A model generated the notes under the pieces. It was not told the origin of the DNA. It was given only the letters and a program-made list of their open reading frames with translations, and did no database searches. A stretch of 41,816 nucleotides of DNA, taken from NCBI GenBank assembly GCA_002753135.1, contig PDZV01000036.1:1-41816 (forward strand). The letters are read 5' to 3'. Origin of the DNA: Magnetococcales bacterium WMHbinv6 (GTDB taxonomy: Bacteria > Pseudomonadota > Magnetococcia > Magnetococcales > Magnetaquicoccaceae). How positions within the stretch are numbered: the stretch's first letter is position 1; each line of letters opens with the position of its first letter. Of the stretch, positions 18,785 to 27,821 are shown piece after piece. The translations under genes and the position numbers were made by a program.

Positions 18785-18813
18785 TTGACAAGTTCAAAGT
18801 TTCATTTCATTAT
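18785..18813 (+). promoter_or_regulatory. Candidate promoter in the 18525-19108 gap
   Basis: A consensus TTGACA (18785-18790) is followed after 17 bp by CATTAT (18808-18813), four of six matches to the -10 box. It would give a leader of about 290 nt to the AT-rich gene at 19109. The rest of the 584-bp gap turns AT-rich from about 18650 on and shows no RNA gene, terminator or coding frame that I can support. Confidence 0.35.
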
Positions 18814-19108
18814 TAATACAACTAATAGGATCCAGAGCGTCATCCTTCGGGCGAACTCATCAATGAGATTGTGAATGCAGGATGTTGACTATGCAGGAGT
18901 TTCAACCGGAATCTGCCGTTTTTCTGTGCAGAACAGCAAAATATTAATGGTATCACGCTAACTTGGCAGAACCAAATCCATGTCTGCAAAGGATGCAACG
19001 GCTGTGTTTTTTATTGCTATGGTGCAAAAATACATTTCATGTTGATTGCCTAAAATGGCTGGAACTGCAACATTGATAAGATTGTTGATTTCAGAAAAGG
19101 GCATGTAA

Positions 19109-22100
19109 ATGGACAAATTGGAATTTGTAGATAACGTGTACAGAAAAAAAGAACACAATTACCATAATGCTTTTAGCAGTTCAAGTCAGAAAAAAGCAGT
19201 GGAGATATTGTGCAGGCTTCACAAACTAACTGAAATATACAGTATTTATCCAGAACGTCTAGCATATATAAGTATTGGAGGATCCAACGGCGCAGAGCTA
19301 TTGCACATATTGCAACAATCACCGATTAAATATGGTATTCTTATTGAGCATAATAATACAGCTGCAAATCAAGCAGTTGCAGATTTTACCCTTTTACAAG
19401 CAGATAACAAAATTAAAAACAAATCACTTATTGTAAAAATTGGTGATGCTGTTGAACTGCTTAATGAAGTAATTGACTTGTTGGAAAAATTAAAATCAGA
19501 TAATAAAATAGATGGTATAGTTGTTAGCGCAATGGCCGTAATCCATGAACTGTATACCAGATCGCAGCAATTTCACTTGATTGAATATGTGGCAAAATTG
19601 GCCAATAAATGGGAAACATTCATCTTGTTTGCGCGAGAGCCGTGTAAACAGATTAACTGGCCAGAAAAAGTAACTATCGAATTTCCTACAATTTGTTCAT
19701 CATCGCTGTCTTCACTGGCAAAGCATATTAATAATAATTTCTCTCAATCTTTTGGCGATGGCAGATCGAGATGGATTTCTCCACATAGCCTGGAGCTTAA
19801 TTCTGACCTTGCTGTCGAAATGTTACACAAAATTTTTTATTTGCAAGATTTTCAACACGAAATGGAGGAAAGGCTGACAACAATTGATCCAATTGTTTTT
19901 GCTTCTGAAATACAATATTATATTAAACTTACAGACGTGAACGTTGAAAGGTATAACACAGATAGTTTTATTGCTCACTATAACAACTACAAAGTTAAGG
20001 CGTCTGCAGGCGGCAAACTATTATGCAAGCCGCTTTGCTTTTTTTGGGTTACTGCAATCAAAATTCCTGATAGAAGCGTCGAGTTGTTAAATAACTATCT
20101 GTTACAAGATTCAAAGTGGGTGATTGATTCAAAAATAAATATGCTTGAAAAAGAAAGAGAAAATTATAAAAGGATAATTGATAATTACAGAACATATAGA
20201 ATGAATTATCTTTCACTGTTAAGTGTACGAAAAATAAAAGGGATTTCATTAAATTCAAATGTATTTACTTTTGATTCTGATGGTTTGTTTTGTGGCATTA
20301 ATCCGAATGTTGTTTATTTAGACGGTGATAACTCTTTATTGGAAGGAGTAGTAACAATGACCAATCATTTGATCAATCTGATTCACACAATTTCTGAGCA
20401 GTGGCTGAGCCATCCTATTTTGCTTGAAATTGCAAATCAGCAAATTGAAACAATGAGTCAAAAATTGTTTGGATTGATAGATGACAGAGGATACTCTTTG
20501 CATGATAAGCGTGAAATAAATATTCTGATAAGTATGTTGTTTCGTCCTGAATTGAAAAAATTAAGAGCAACCAGTATCCAATCATCAGATGAAAAGTTTG
20601 TTAATTACAAGATTTATTGGGACGACCATGATCTAAAATTTTCTAAATATAATGAAGATTTTATCAAAAAATCTGGGAGCTTGTTGGAGCGCATCTATTT
20701 ATGCGATGATGTCATTACATGTGTTATTGATGAGTGGTTTATAACTGCGATAGCATATTTGTCTCAAGTATCCAATATGAGCAATTACCATATGTATGTT
20801 ACAGAGATAAACAATAAAGATGACATTTCAAGATCTATAAGTGATTTTGGGATATATACCTACGAAAATAATGATGGAAAAGAGTCTCATTATGTGTTGG
20901 ACGCCCCAATTGATGTTAACAAAAACAGTAGAGAATTATGTATTGTGCTGCACGCTGCTGCAACAAAAAAATTTGATGATATTTTTATTAGCACTATTGG
21001 CAATTGTCATAAAAGAGTTGACCTGTTAAAAAGTTCAAGTTTGTATAGTGATTTACAGCTCGAGATATCCTCTTCTCGAGGTAAAATAAATGATTTGTTT
21101 AAAGGGAACATACTGCTGAGAAACCTAATACCAATAAATAATGATATAAACTTTAGCAGTGCAAAAAAAGGCTTTGTCAGAAAACATGAAACAGAGTATG
21201 CAAAAATTGTTTCAGGATATATAAATCTGAAATATAATGGTATGCCTTCTGCAATAATTTATGTAGGTGATACATATAAAAATGATGGAGGTGTTATCCG
21301 TAATCTCCAAAAATTGGGGTATACCGTCTATGGGTTCATATGTGACACATCATTGGCAGAGAAATATGTCAATGAAAATGGAAAATCAGTATTTGTGCCA
21401 TTCTGGTTTAATGATATACTTTTCAGTAACAACTGGGTTGATCTTGTTCAATTTACCAAAGCTGTGTTTGGTTTAATTGGGTCAAATCCTGTAGCGATAT
21501 TTGATATTGATCAAACTCTATGGGCTGCAAAAGGGATTAATGAAAAGCCAATCAAATCAACTCGTATCAGTGCTATTTATCAACTTATGGGTGAGATTGT
21601 AGATAAAGAACATCAAGAATATGCTTATCGTATGGATAAGGCGAGAGATACATATCAATTATTGTGTGACAGCAGTTACATTGAAATGACTCTTGATAAT
21701 GAGGATTACAAATCAATAATTGCTATAATTATCGCCCTTGATTTGCAAAGGTATACAAGAAAGCCATTGTCTTCTGAAGAGGATTTAGAGTTCAATCTAT
21801 CTCAATATAAAGCAAGATACAAAGGTTCAGATGGTATCTTACACCTTCTGACAGAGGCCGAAAACGCTGCCATGTCAAAAAAATTCAGGGAATTTGCTGA
21901 AAAAAGAATCAATGGGGATAAACTGAGAGATATGCTTTACTCATTACGGGAAAATATTTTGGATCAAAAACCTGCACCTTTTACTGAGTTTAGAGCAAAA
22001 GAGTTTGAAAATGCGTATGAAATGGCTCTTAACACGCTTGAGCGTAATAAATTAGAAAATATTCTTACAATTAATCGCACTACCTGGGATTTTGCGCAGT

Positions 22101-22234
22101 TTTTGCTTAATAATAATATACCGTTGATGGCGCTTTCAGATAGACCAGATGAGGCAACCTATATTGATTATAACAAGTCGTTATTGAACGTCGACATGTT
22201 GATCCATGGGTATCCAATTTTAAGTTTGTTGTAG
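19109..22234 (+). CDS. Orphan 1041-residue protein: methyltransferase-like N-terminus, HAD-like C-terminus
   Basis: I do not recognise the whole protein. Residues about 50-145 resemble a class I methyltransferase fold: a glycine loop AYISIGGSNGAELL, an acidic strand end YGILIEHN, then LIVKIGDAVELL and DGIVVSAMAVIHEL. The large middle (about 150-690) has no motif I can name. Residues from about 790 carry a HAD-type motif I, AIFDIDQTL (D799, D801), and a possible motif II, LMALSDRP, near 1010; the chain ends soon after, so the HAD core looks short. Base composition is roughly one third G+C, far below both sides, which points to horizontal transfer. AGGG precedes the ATG by about 7 nt, and ATGTAA sits immediately in front of the start. 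No partner gene is adjacent. A nucleic-acid or nucleotide modifying role, perhaps in defence, is speculation. Confidence 0.8.
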   Translation: MDKLEFVDNVYRKKEHNYHNAFSSSSQKKAVEILCRLHKLTEIYSIYPERLAYISIGGSNGAELLHILQQSPIKYGILIEHNNTAANQAVADFTLLQADNKIKNKSLIVKIGDAVELLNEVIDLLEKLKSDNKIDGIVVSAMAVIHELYTRSQQFHLIEYVAKLANKWETFILFAREPCKQINWPEKVTIEFPTICSSSLSSLAKHINNNFSQSFGDGRSRWISPHSLELNSDLAVEMLHKIFYLQDFQHEMEERLTTIDPIVFASEIQYYIKLTDVNVERYNTDSFIAHYNNYKVKASAGGKLLCKPLCFFWVTAIKIPDRSVELLNNYLLQDSKWVIDSKINMLEKERENYKRIIDNYRTYRMNYLSLLSVRKIKGISLNSNVFTFDSDGLFCGINPNVVYLDGDNSLLEGVVTMTNHLINLIHTISEQWLSHPILLEIANQQIETMSQKLFGLIDDRGYSLHDKREINILISMLFRPELKKLRATSIQSSDEKFVNYKIYWDDHDLKFSKYNEDFIKKSGSLLERIYLCDDVITCVIDEWFITAIAYLSQVSNMSNYHMYVTEINNKDDISRSISDFGIYTYENNDGKESHYVLDAPIDVNKNSRELCIVLHAAATKKFDDIFISTIGNCHKRVDLLKSSSLYSDLQLEISSSRGKINDLFKGNILLRNLIPINNDINFSSAKKGFVRKHETEYAKIVSGYINLKYNGMPSAIIYVGDTYKNDGGVIRNLQKLGYTVYGFICDTSLAEKYVNENGKSVFVPFWFNDILFSNNWVDLVQFTKAVFGLIGSNPVAIFDIDQTLWAAKGINEKPIKSTRISAIYQLMGEIVDKEHQEYAYRMDKARDTYQLLCDSSYIEMTLDNEDYKSIIAIIIALDLQRYTRKPLSSEEDLEFNLSQYKARYKGSDGILHLLTEAENAAMSKKFREFAEKRINGDKLRDMLYSLRENILDQKPAPFTEFRAKEFENAYEMALNTLERNKLENILTINRTTWDFAQFLLNNNIPLMALSDRPDEATYIDYNKSLLNVDMLIHGYPILSLL

Positions 22235-22274
22235 GGTTGCTTCTGAAGAAAATTTACCACAATCAAAGCGATGC

Positions 22275-22317
22275 CAATTAAATTTACAGGGATAGCCATG
22301 CCCTGTATATTTAATTG
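22275..22317 (+). terminator. Long hairpin after the AT-rich gene
   Basis: A 17-bp arm (22275-22291) pairs with 22301-22317 with one mismatch around a 9-nt loop. The arms read CAATTAAATTTACAGGG and CCCTGTATATTTAATTG. It lies 40 bp after the stop. No long T-run follows, so it may be a processing or protection hairpin, a factor-assisted terminator, or the trace of a mobile element. Confidence 0.5.
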
Positions 22318-22949
22318 TGCAGGCAATAATCAATATATGATACCTCGTTACTGCCGGTTAACTGTTGCCCAATAATCAACCTTGCACATGCTCTGCCTCA
22401 GACAATAACGCCAGTTCTGCCGCCGCGTCGGCACAGCCTCGGCCATTGTGCAGATGAATCGACAAGATGACCGCATCTCGAATGAAAAATGGCGGATGAA
22501 CCATTCATCCTGCCCGACGTAACGGATCAGAGAAGCAACCTTCACCGTTCTCTCCCCCTGCTTCTTGCCGGGCTCTCGGGTTGTTGTCCGCAATTTTCTG
22601 TTTCCAGACAACTGTGAGTGAGACGGCAGAAATCGGCTTTGTTCGATGTGTCACGGCAAAGGATTGTCATGCAAAAATATCAATAATTCCCAATGGACAG
22701 CCATTATCGTATGGTAGCTTTTGATGCACAATCGTTGGTGCTTTGCAAGTGTATTTATTTTGCGAATTGTTTGTTTTTGTAACTCCATGGGTTGGCAAAT
22801 TTTGCGGTAAAATGGTCCCCGAAAGCCATTGACAGAGAGGTGTTCCGGTCGCATTCTTTCCGGCTTTACAAGTCGAAACGCTGTTTGTCGTCGTGCAATC
22901 AGCTGCCGGTATAACGCCCGTACACGCTTTTCCGTAGAGGGGAGAATGT
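22318..22949. other. Gap with no gene I can support
   Basis: Both strands were read. On the minus strand a frame at 22348-22611 (87 codons) has unconvincing composition. Two shorter overlapping frames there (about 22480-22613 and 22351-22480) look slightly more protein-like, for example [19 protein letters not shown], and meet at a TGAATG. This may be a decayed gene. No tRNA, repeat or clear promoter was found. Composition returns to the moderate G+C level of the flanks at about 22350. Confidence 0.4.
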
Positions 22950-23216
22950 ATGGAAAAAAGTAAATTCCTCAGGTCAAGCCAAGCCGTAATGGATTCGGTG
23001 GATGATCAGCTGCGAAAATCTCATCCGCCTGAGGTTAAAGAGACCTATTTTCGCTTATGTTCGCAAGGGTTCAGCGACCAGGATGCCCGTCAACTGATCG
23101 GCAAGGCGGTGGCCAACGAGTCGTTCATGATTTTGGTGCATCACGACGTGTTCGATTTGGCACGTTATATTGCCACGCTGCGCAATCTTCCCCGTTTGCC
23201 CTTGAGCCATGCCTGA
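22950..23216 (+). CDS. Conserved-looking 88-residue hypothetical protein
   Basis: A small soluble, probably helical protein. The pattern HPPEVKETYFRLCSQGFSDQ, then DARQLIGKAVANE and DLARYIATLRNLPRLP, resembles a group of about 90-residue proteins of unknown function with a PEVxxTxxRL...A..LI motif and a C-terminal RY..L..LP. GAGGGGAG lies 6 nt before the ATG, which makes translation likely. It has no operon partner: the next plus-strand gene is over 200 bp away. No function can be assigned. Confidence 0.6.
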   Translation: MEKSKFLRSSQAVMDSVDDQLRKSHPPEVKETYFRLCSQGFSDQDARQLIGKAVANESFMILVHHDVFDLARYIATLRNLPRLPLSHA

Positions 23217-23448
23217 GTTGCAGGTTTGGAAGGAGTGATCAGAGATCTCACGCCAAAAGTCCCTGTTTGTCTCGTGCGGTGCGTCGGATCTGCAGCGCCG
23301 TTGCCGTTCGTGTTTTTTCTTGGCGGAAAATTTTCCTGCATGATTACCTTCCGCTGCCGGCATTCTCTTTTTTCACCCGACAATTGCGACTTTTTCTGCC
23401 GTCTTATCTTGCAGCAGGTTTCACCATCAGGATGCGAAGGCAGATGTC

Positions 23449-23640
23449 ATGATGAAAATTTCCTCTCCTTTTCGGCAGGATTGGTCCGCAGAGATTGCGC
23501 ATATCGCCAAAACAGTTGAACAAATTGCCTGGCAAAACTGGCTTGCTGTCAATAGCCCTGCCAATAAGGCCATTTTTCTTGCCGCACGTCGGGCACGACT
23601 CCGGGCAGTGCATGATTGGCGTCTGGCGCTGCAACAATAA
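23449..23640 (+). CDS. Possible 63-residue protein
   Basis: A short frame, MMKISSPFRQDWSAEIAHIA onward, ending in a basic helical segment (AARRARLRAVHDWRLAL). Two successive ATG codons (23449, 23452) follow an AAGG about 10 nt upstream. The composition is protein-like, with tryptophans and alternating hydrophobic residues, but there is no family I recognise. It lies 42 bp from the end of the convergent lysR gene. It could be a chance frame. Confidence 0.4.
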   Translation: MMKISSPFRQDWSAEIAHIAKTVEQIAWQNWLAVNSPANKAIFLAARRARLRAVHDWRLALQQ

Positions 23641-23682
23641 GCAAGCCGCCATGCCGGACAAACACGCTGACCATGGAGACGG

Positions 23683-24573
23683 CTAAAATAGTGCCTTGAA
23701 ACGGTCTGCCAATAAATCGATGCAGGCTCTCACCTTCAAGGAAAGATGCTTTTGTTGCGGATAAACGGCATGCAAGGCTGTTTCAGGCAAAGGATGCTCA
23801 GGCAGCAAAGCGATCAAGTGGCCTGCCTGTAAATCTTCTGCGATCAAGAATGAGGGTAAAATGGCCAGGCCAAGACCCTGCAAGGCGGCAATGCGGATGG
23901 TGTCGCCATTATTGACGCGCAGACGATTCAAAGGATGGTTGGCAAAATATTCCGGGTCGAAAGGTTGCCATTGGGTCGCTACGGTTCTGGTCAGAGCATA
24001 GACCAGGCAGGAGTGGTGGCGCAGTTGATCCACATGGCTTGGTTGACCATGTTGTTGCAAATAGTGTGGTGCGGCACATAAAACCAGGCGGATCGGTGCC
24101 AAACGGCGGGCAATCAGCGAGGGATCTGCCAGTTGTCCGATGCGCACGGCCATATCAAATCCCTCTTCAATCAAATCCACATGGCGGTCGTTGACCGACA
24201 GATCGATACGAATACGCGGATACATGCTGAGAAAATCACTCAGCACCGGTGCCAAGTGACGATGGGCAAAGGAGATCGGGGCGCTGATGCGCAGCAGGCC
24301 GGATGGCTCCCGCCGCATGGCGGCCAAAGCCTCTTCGGCCTCTTGCAGGTCATGCAGAATTCGTCGGCAACTCTCCAGATGTTGTGCCCCTTCCAGAGTC
24401 AGTTGCACCTGTCGGGTGGTCCGTTGCAACAGGCGGGTCTGCAAACTCTCTTCCAACTGGCCAATCTGTTTGCTCACCAGCGCCTTGGAAATGCCCAAAC
24501 GACGGGCGGCAGCGGAAAAACTGCCCTCTTCCGCTACCCGAATAAATGTTTGCATGGCTTGTAAGCGATCCAT
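23683..24573 (-). CDS. LysR-family transcriptional regulator
   Basis: A 296-residue LysR-type regulator of the CrgA/DhcR-like branch. The N-terminal winged helix (MDRLQAMQTFIRVAEEGSFS, AARRLGISKALVSKQIGQLE) is followed by the linker helix and a substrate-binding domain opening with GLLRISAPISFAHRHLAPVL. The length is standard. It is divergent from the YceI remnant and the nitroreductase gene; LysR regulators often control the divergent neighbour, so the nitroreductase is its likely target. An operator-like palindrome lies 17 bp upstream of its start codon. Confidence 0.92.
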   Translation of the reverse strand: MDRLQAMQTFIRVAEEGSFSAAARRLGISKALVSKQIGQLEESLQTRLLQRTTRQVQLTLEGAQHLESCRRILHDLQEAEEALAAMRREPSGLLRISAPISFAHRHLAPVLSDFLSMYPRIRIDLSVNDRHVDLIEEGFDMAVRIGQLADPSLIARRLAPIRLVLCAAPHYLQQHGQPSHVDQLRHHSCLVYALTRTVATQWQPFDPEYFANHPLNRLRVNNGDTIRIAALQGLGLAILPSFLIAEDLQAGHLIALLPEHPLPETALHAVYPQQKHLSLKVRACIDLLADRFKALF

Positions 24574-24590
24574 GGTCCAATCCTGGCTTG

Positions 24591-24643
24591 ATTGTCAACA
24601 AATATTGAACAATCTAATCACAATAATCTATATTGTCAATAAT
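24591..24643. promoter_or_regulatory. Divergent promoter and LysR-type operator region
   Basis: A 23-bp dyad ATTGTCAA...TTGAACAAT occupies 24591-24613, and a related half ATTGTCAATAAT occurs at 24632-24643. A plus-strand promoter overlaps: TTGAAC (24605-24610), 18 bp, then TATATT (24629-24634). The layout suits autorepression of lysR and control of the rightward genes. Confidence 0.5.
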
Positions 24644-24751
24644 TATCAGTGAATGTATGCTGCCTGGCACATAACGGCCTGCTGATGGCAGCTGTTTGTT
24701 ACCGAAGATCAAACGGAATTCTTTGCTTGGCAAGGTTATCAGGAGAAGGCA

Positions 24752-24972
24752 ATGAGCAAAATGATTGTGCGCAGGGGTATTATTGGGGCATGATTCATCG
24801 GATTGGGCAGCGGCCCGGAATCGGCGGTGGTGCCGATCCCTGGGGTGGTTATCGCAGAGGGTATGCAGGGCAATTACGCATTAAACGAGCAGATTATGGC
24901 ATCAGCTACAACCTGGGTCCCGCAGCCGAAGAGATGGAGTTGGGGCTCTATATTGAAGGTATTCGTCAATAG
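24752..24972 (+). pseudogene. YceI-family protein remnant with internal deletion
   Basis: The beginning and end of a YceI-like gene survive without the middle. AGGAG precedes ATG 24752, which opens MSKMIVRRGIIGA, a plausible signal-peptide start, but hits TGA at 24791-24793. Further on, in another frame (about 24826-24972), ADPWGGYRRGYAGQLRIKRA and then DYGISYNLGPAAEEMEL...EGIRQ match the conserved C-terminal 45 or so residues of YceI lipid-binding proteins. About 120 residues of the usual 190 are gone. It sits between the LysR-type operator and the nitroreductase gene, so the promoter probably now serves the latter. Confidence 0.65.
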
Positions 24973-24998
24973 CTGTTCTCTGACAAAGGAGAAGAACA

Positions 24999-25607
24999 AT
25001 GGATATCATTACGGCGATTGAAAGCCGTCGGGCGGTCAAAAAATTTGATCCGCACCATCGGATAACGGAAGCGGAGTTGCAGCGCTTGATCGGTCTGGCC
25101 ATGCTGTCGCCCACCGCATTCAATATTCAGCACTGGCGGTTTGTCGCCGTACAGGATCCCGCTTTGCGGCAACAAATACGTGCCGTTGCCTGGGATCAGG
25201 CGCAGGTGACCGATGCCTCCGTGCTTTTGCTCCTCTGTGCCGACCGCAATGCCTGGTGCAAAGAGCCGCACCGCTATTGGCGCAACGCGCCACAAGCGGT
25301 GCAGGATTTTATTGTTCCGGCCATCGCACACTACTACCAGGGACGGGAACAGGTACAACGCGACGAAGTGATGCGTTCCTGTGGCATTGCTGCGCAAACA
25401 CTGATGTTGGCCGCGCAGGCAATGGGCTATGAGAGCTGCCCGATGGATGGATTTGATTTTGCAGAGGTGGCTCGACTCATCCGTTTGCCAGAAGATCATG
25501 AAATCGTCATGTTTGTCGCCGTGGGCAAGGGGGCGCAACCGGCCATGCCGCGCGGAGGACAACTGGCCATCGAGGAAGTTTTGATCCGTGATCGTTTTCC
25601 CGGTTAA
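24999..25607 (+). CDS. Nitroreductase-family FMN oxidoreductase
   Basis: A 202-residue member of the nitroreductase fold. The N-terminal FMN phosphate-binding segment is IESRRAVKKFDP, followed by AMLSPTAFNIQHWRFVAVQD. The central RSCGIAAQTLMLAAQAMGYESCPMDG and the C-terminal VAVGKGA close the domain. Such enzymes use NAD(P)H to reduce nitroaromatics, quinones or flavins; the physiological substrate is unknown. AAGGAG lies 9 nt before the ATG. It is downstream of the YceI remnant and divergent from lysR, so it probably answers to that regulator. Confidence 0.9.
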   Translation: MDIITAIESRRAVKKFDPHHRITEAELQRLIGLAMLSPTAFNIQHWRFVAVQDPALRQQIRAVAWDQAQVTDASVLLLLCADRNAWCKEPHRYWRNAPQAVQDFIVPAIAHYYQGREQVQRDEVMRSCGIAAQTLMLAAQAMGYESCPMDGFDFAEVARLIRLPEDHEIVMFVAVGKGAQPAMPRGGQLAIEEVLIRDRFPG

Positions 25608-25660
25608 TGGTGTTGGCAATTGCGGCTGAGACGGCGGGGGTCAGGGTGGCTTATGAGGTG

Positions 25661-26464
25661 CTAACGATCCCCCTTCTCCGCCAGCCAGTTTCCGATCAGA
25701 TGGCACACCGTTGCGGCCTTTTCCAGAAAAAAAAGGTGGTCGGTCTCGGCAATCACCTGCAGTTCGGCCTGAGGGATGGATTGTGCCAACAGTTGGGCAT
25801 TGGCCACAGGAACCAGAAGATCCTGATCGGCAGAGAGCAGCAAAGTCGGACAGTGAATCTCTGCCAAGGGTTGCGGTAGCCGCAAAAAGTCGGCTACCGC
25901 GTCATATTGCAGCAACACCTGATCTCTCTCTTCCTGGTGCTGCAGGCGCTGGCGTAACACCTCAGCAAACACCGTCGGATACCGTTCCTGCAATACGGGA
26001 CAAATTTGTGGCGACAGGGCAGCCCGGATGCGCGTTTCGGCATCCAGGCGATAAATGGCCTCTATCTGTTCCCGGGTCATGAGCGGAAAAAGTGGTTGAA
26101 ATTTTTCTCCCCCGGAGCTGGTGCAGAGCATAACCAGGCTGTTTACCCGTTGAGGGGCGATATTTACCAAACGCTGAGCAATAAATCCGCCCATGCTCAG
26201 ACCAATCACGCTGCATCGGTCTATGGCCAGGTGATCCAGTAAATGGAGCGCATCCTGCGCCAGATCATCGATGGTGTAGGGGGTCGTCGCCGGAGGGGAG
26301 CGCCCCATGCCACGATTTTCTGGAAGAAGAAAGCGATAGCTGTCGTGCAACGGTTCCAGCCAGCTGCGAAACATCCAGTTGGCAGAAGCAAAGCCGGACA
26401 GGCAAAGGATTACCTCTTCTCCACGGCCAAACTCATCCCAAACCGGTAACCGGGGCCTACCCAT
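25661..26464 (-). CDS. Alpha/beta hydrolase
   Basis: A 267-residue alpha/beta hydrolase-fold enzyme. The nucleophile elbow is GLSMGG with S90. The probable acid is D213 or D215 in LLLSADQDLLVP, and the histidine is H243 in ETDHLFF, giving a complete triad. The oxyanion region reads CLSGFASANWMF. There is no signal peptide. It resembles small esterases or enol-lactonase-type hydrolases; the substrate cannot be told. Its start lies 12 bp after the stop of the AraC gene on the same strand, so the two form an operon. Confidence 0.88.
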   Translation of the reverse strand: MGRPRLPVWDEFGRGEEVILCLSGFASANWMFRSWLEPLHDSYRFLLPENRGMGRSPPATTPYTIDDLAQDALHLLDHLAIDRCSVIGLSMGGFIAQRLVNIAPQRVNSLVMLCTSSGGEKFQPLFPLMTREQIEAIYRLDAETRIRAALSPQICPVLQERYPTVFAEVLRQRLQHQEERDQVLLQYDAVADFLRLPQPLAEIHCPTLLLSADQDLLVPVANAQLLAQSIPQAELQVIAETDHLFFLEKAATVCHLIGNWLAEKGDR

Positions 26465-26476
26465 TGCCGATCTCTT

Positions 26477-27550
26477 TCATGTGCTGACTCCTTTGCGTAA
26501 CCGCGCCGGTGGTATTCCGAAGTAGCGGGTGAAGGCCAGGGTAAAATTATTGACATGCAGATAGCCAAGATCAAAAGCAATTTCTTTGATCGGGCGATTG
26601 CTGTTTTGCAGTTGGGTAAAGGCCTGTTTCATCTTCCACTCGGCAAACCATTCAAAGAGAGTTGTGCCGTGGTGTTGTCGGAACAGATCATTGAGCTTGC
26701 GTGGGGTGACCCCCAGATGCCGGGATAACTCTTCCAGGGATGGTACAGAGTGCGGAGAGTGGGTTAAACGTTGGCAGGCCTCTTCCAACAGTCGACGCTC
26801 TTTGCCATCATGGGTGCCTGTCGCGGGCAATCTGTCCCTTGCAAGCAGTTGCAGCCACTCTACCAGCAATTCCATTACTTTGCAGCGCAAAAAAAGCCGG
26901 TAATAGGGATCCTGTTTACCAGCATGAACAATTTCCAGACTGATACGTTGCAGCGCGTCGGTCAATGTGTGCTGCCACAGCAACGGCGCATCGCCCCCTT
27001 CCATAAAAGCCTCCAGCATGGCCGGCAGGGGCATGTCATCCAACAAGGTACGCAGTCCGTCACGGGTGATCAGTACATTGAGATGACGCATTCGACCGGG
27101 GTGCAAAATAATTTGTGTTGCAATTTCAGGCTCATGCACCAAACCGAGGTGACCTGCTTGCAGATGCCACGCTTCTGCTTGCGAGGGTAGAAGCATGCGA
27201 TCTTCACCGTTAAGCATGATGCGTAAACAGAGCATGGGCTCATGAATCACCGCCAGATTTAAACTTTTTTCTGCGGTGAAATGGGCAAGACCATCAATTT
27301 CCAGAACCAGGACACCATGGCAGACATTGTGAATGAAAAAATTTTCCCGTACCAGATCGGGTGTCTCTGGGTGATTATCCGGGGAGGAAGGCGGTTGGGC
27401 GAGCCATAACGGGTCTCTCTGCTGGCCAGAAGGCAGCAATCTGGATTCAGTTTCACGCTGCCTTTTGCCATGCACTGGTCGCCAAAGATGGCGTTCGTGC
27501 AGACGGCGCATTTGCTGTTCTTCGAGCGGTTTTGTCTCTTGTGCCATCAT
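26477..27550 (-). CDS. AraC-family transcriptional regulator
   Basis: A 357-residue regulator with a C-terminal double helix-turn-helix: LEELSRHLGVTPRKLNDLFR for the first and PIKEIAFDLGYLHVNNFTLAF with YFGIPPARLRKG for the second. The N-terminal 230 residues form a sensing domain with no recognised ligand motif. The layout resembles siderophore-type (PchR-like) AraC regulators. ATG 27550 is used because GGAG lies 6 nt upstream; the frame continues 49 codons further with a cysteine-rich, unlikely sequence. It probably controls its own operon with the downstream hydrolase. The 271 bp before it show no clear promoter. Confidence 0.88.
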   Translation of the reverse strand: MMAQETKPLEEQQMRRLHERHLWRPVHGKRQRETESRLLPSGQQRDPLWLAQPPSSPDNHPETPDLVRENFFIHNVCHGVLVLEIDGLAHFTAEKSLNLAVIHEPMLCLRIMLNGEDRMLLPSQAEAWHLQAGHLGLVHEPEIATQIILHPGRMRHLNVLITRDGLRTLLDDMPLPAMLEAFMEGGDAPLLWQHTLTDALQRISLEIVHAGKQDPYYRLFLRCKVMELLVEWLQLLARDRLPATGTHDGKERRLLEEACQRLTHSPHSVPSLEELSRHLGVTPRKLNDLFRQHHGTTLFEWFAEWKMKQAFTQLQNSNRPIKEIAFDLGYLHVNNFTLAFTRYFGIPPARLRKGVST

Positions 27551-27821
27551 GGTTGCTCCGCAACACTCTGCAAGCGGTGCAACCGTTGACTGGCAACAGC
27601 AAACCAAAAAAGAGATTGCCTCTGCTGAGGAAAGCACGTGGCAGGCAGGGAAGGAGAAAAGACGGGAAAGGGGAACTGTGCCATGGCCACACTCCACCGG
27701 AACGGTCGGAAAGAGAACCTACCATCCAGAGGAGTGTAGCGGGTGGCGTCAGCAATTGCTACGATATTTATGACTGATTCTTGTTCTTGGTTGCAACAGC
27801 AGGTGTTGGCAACGACAAGTA

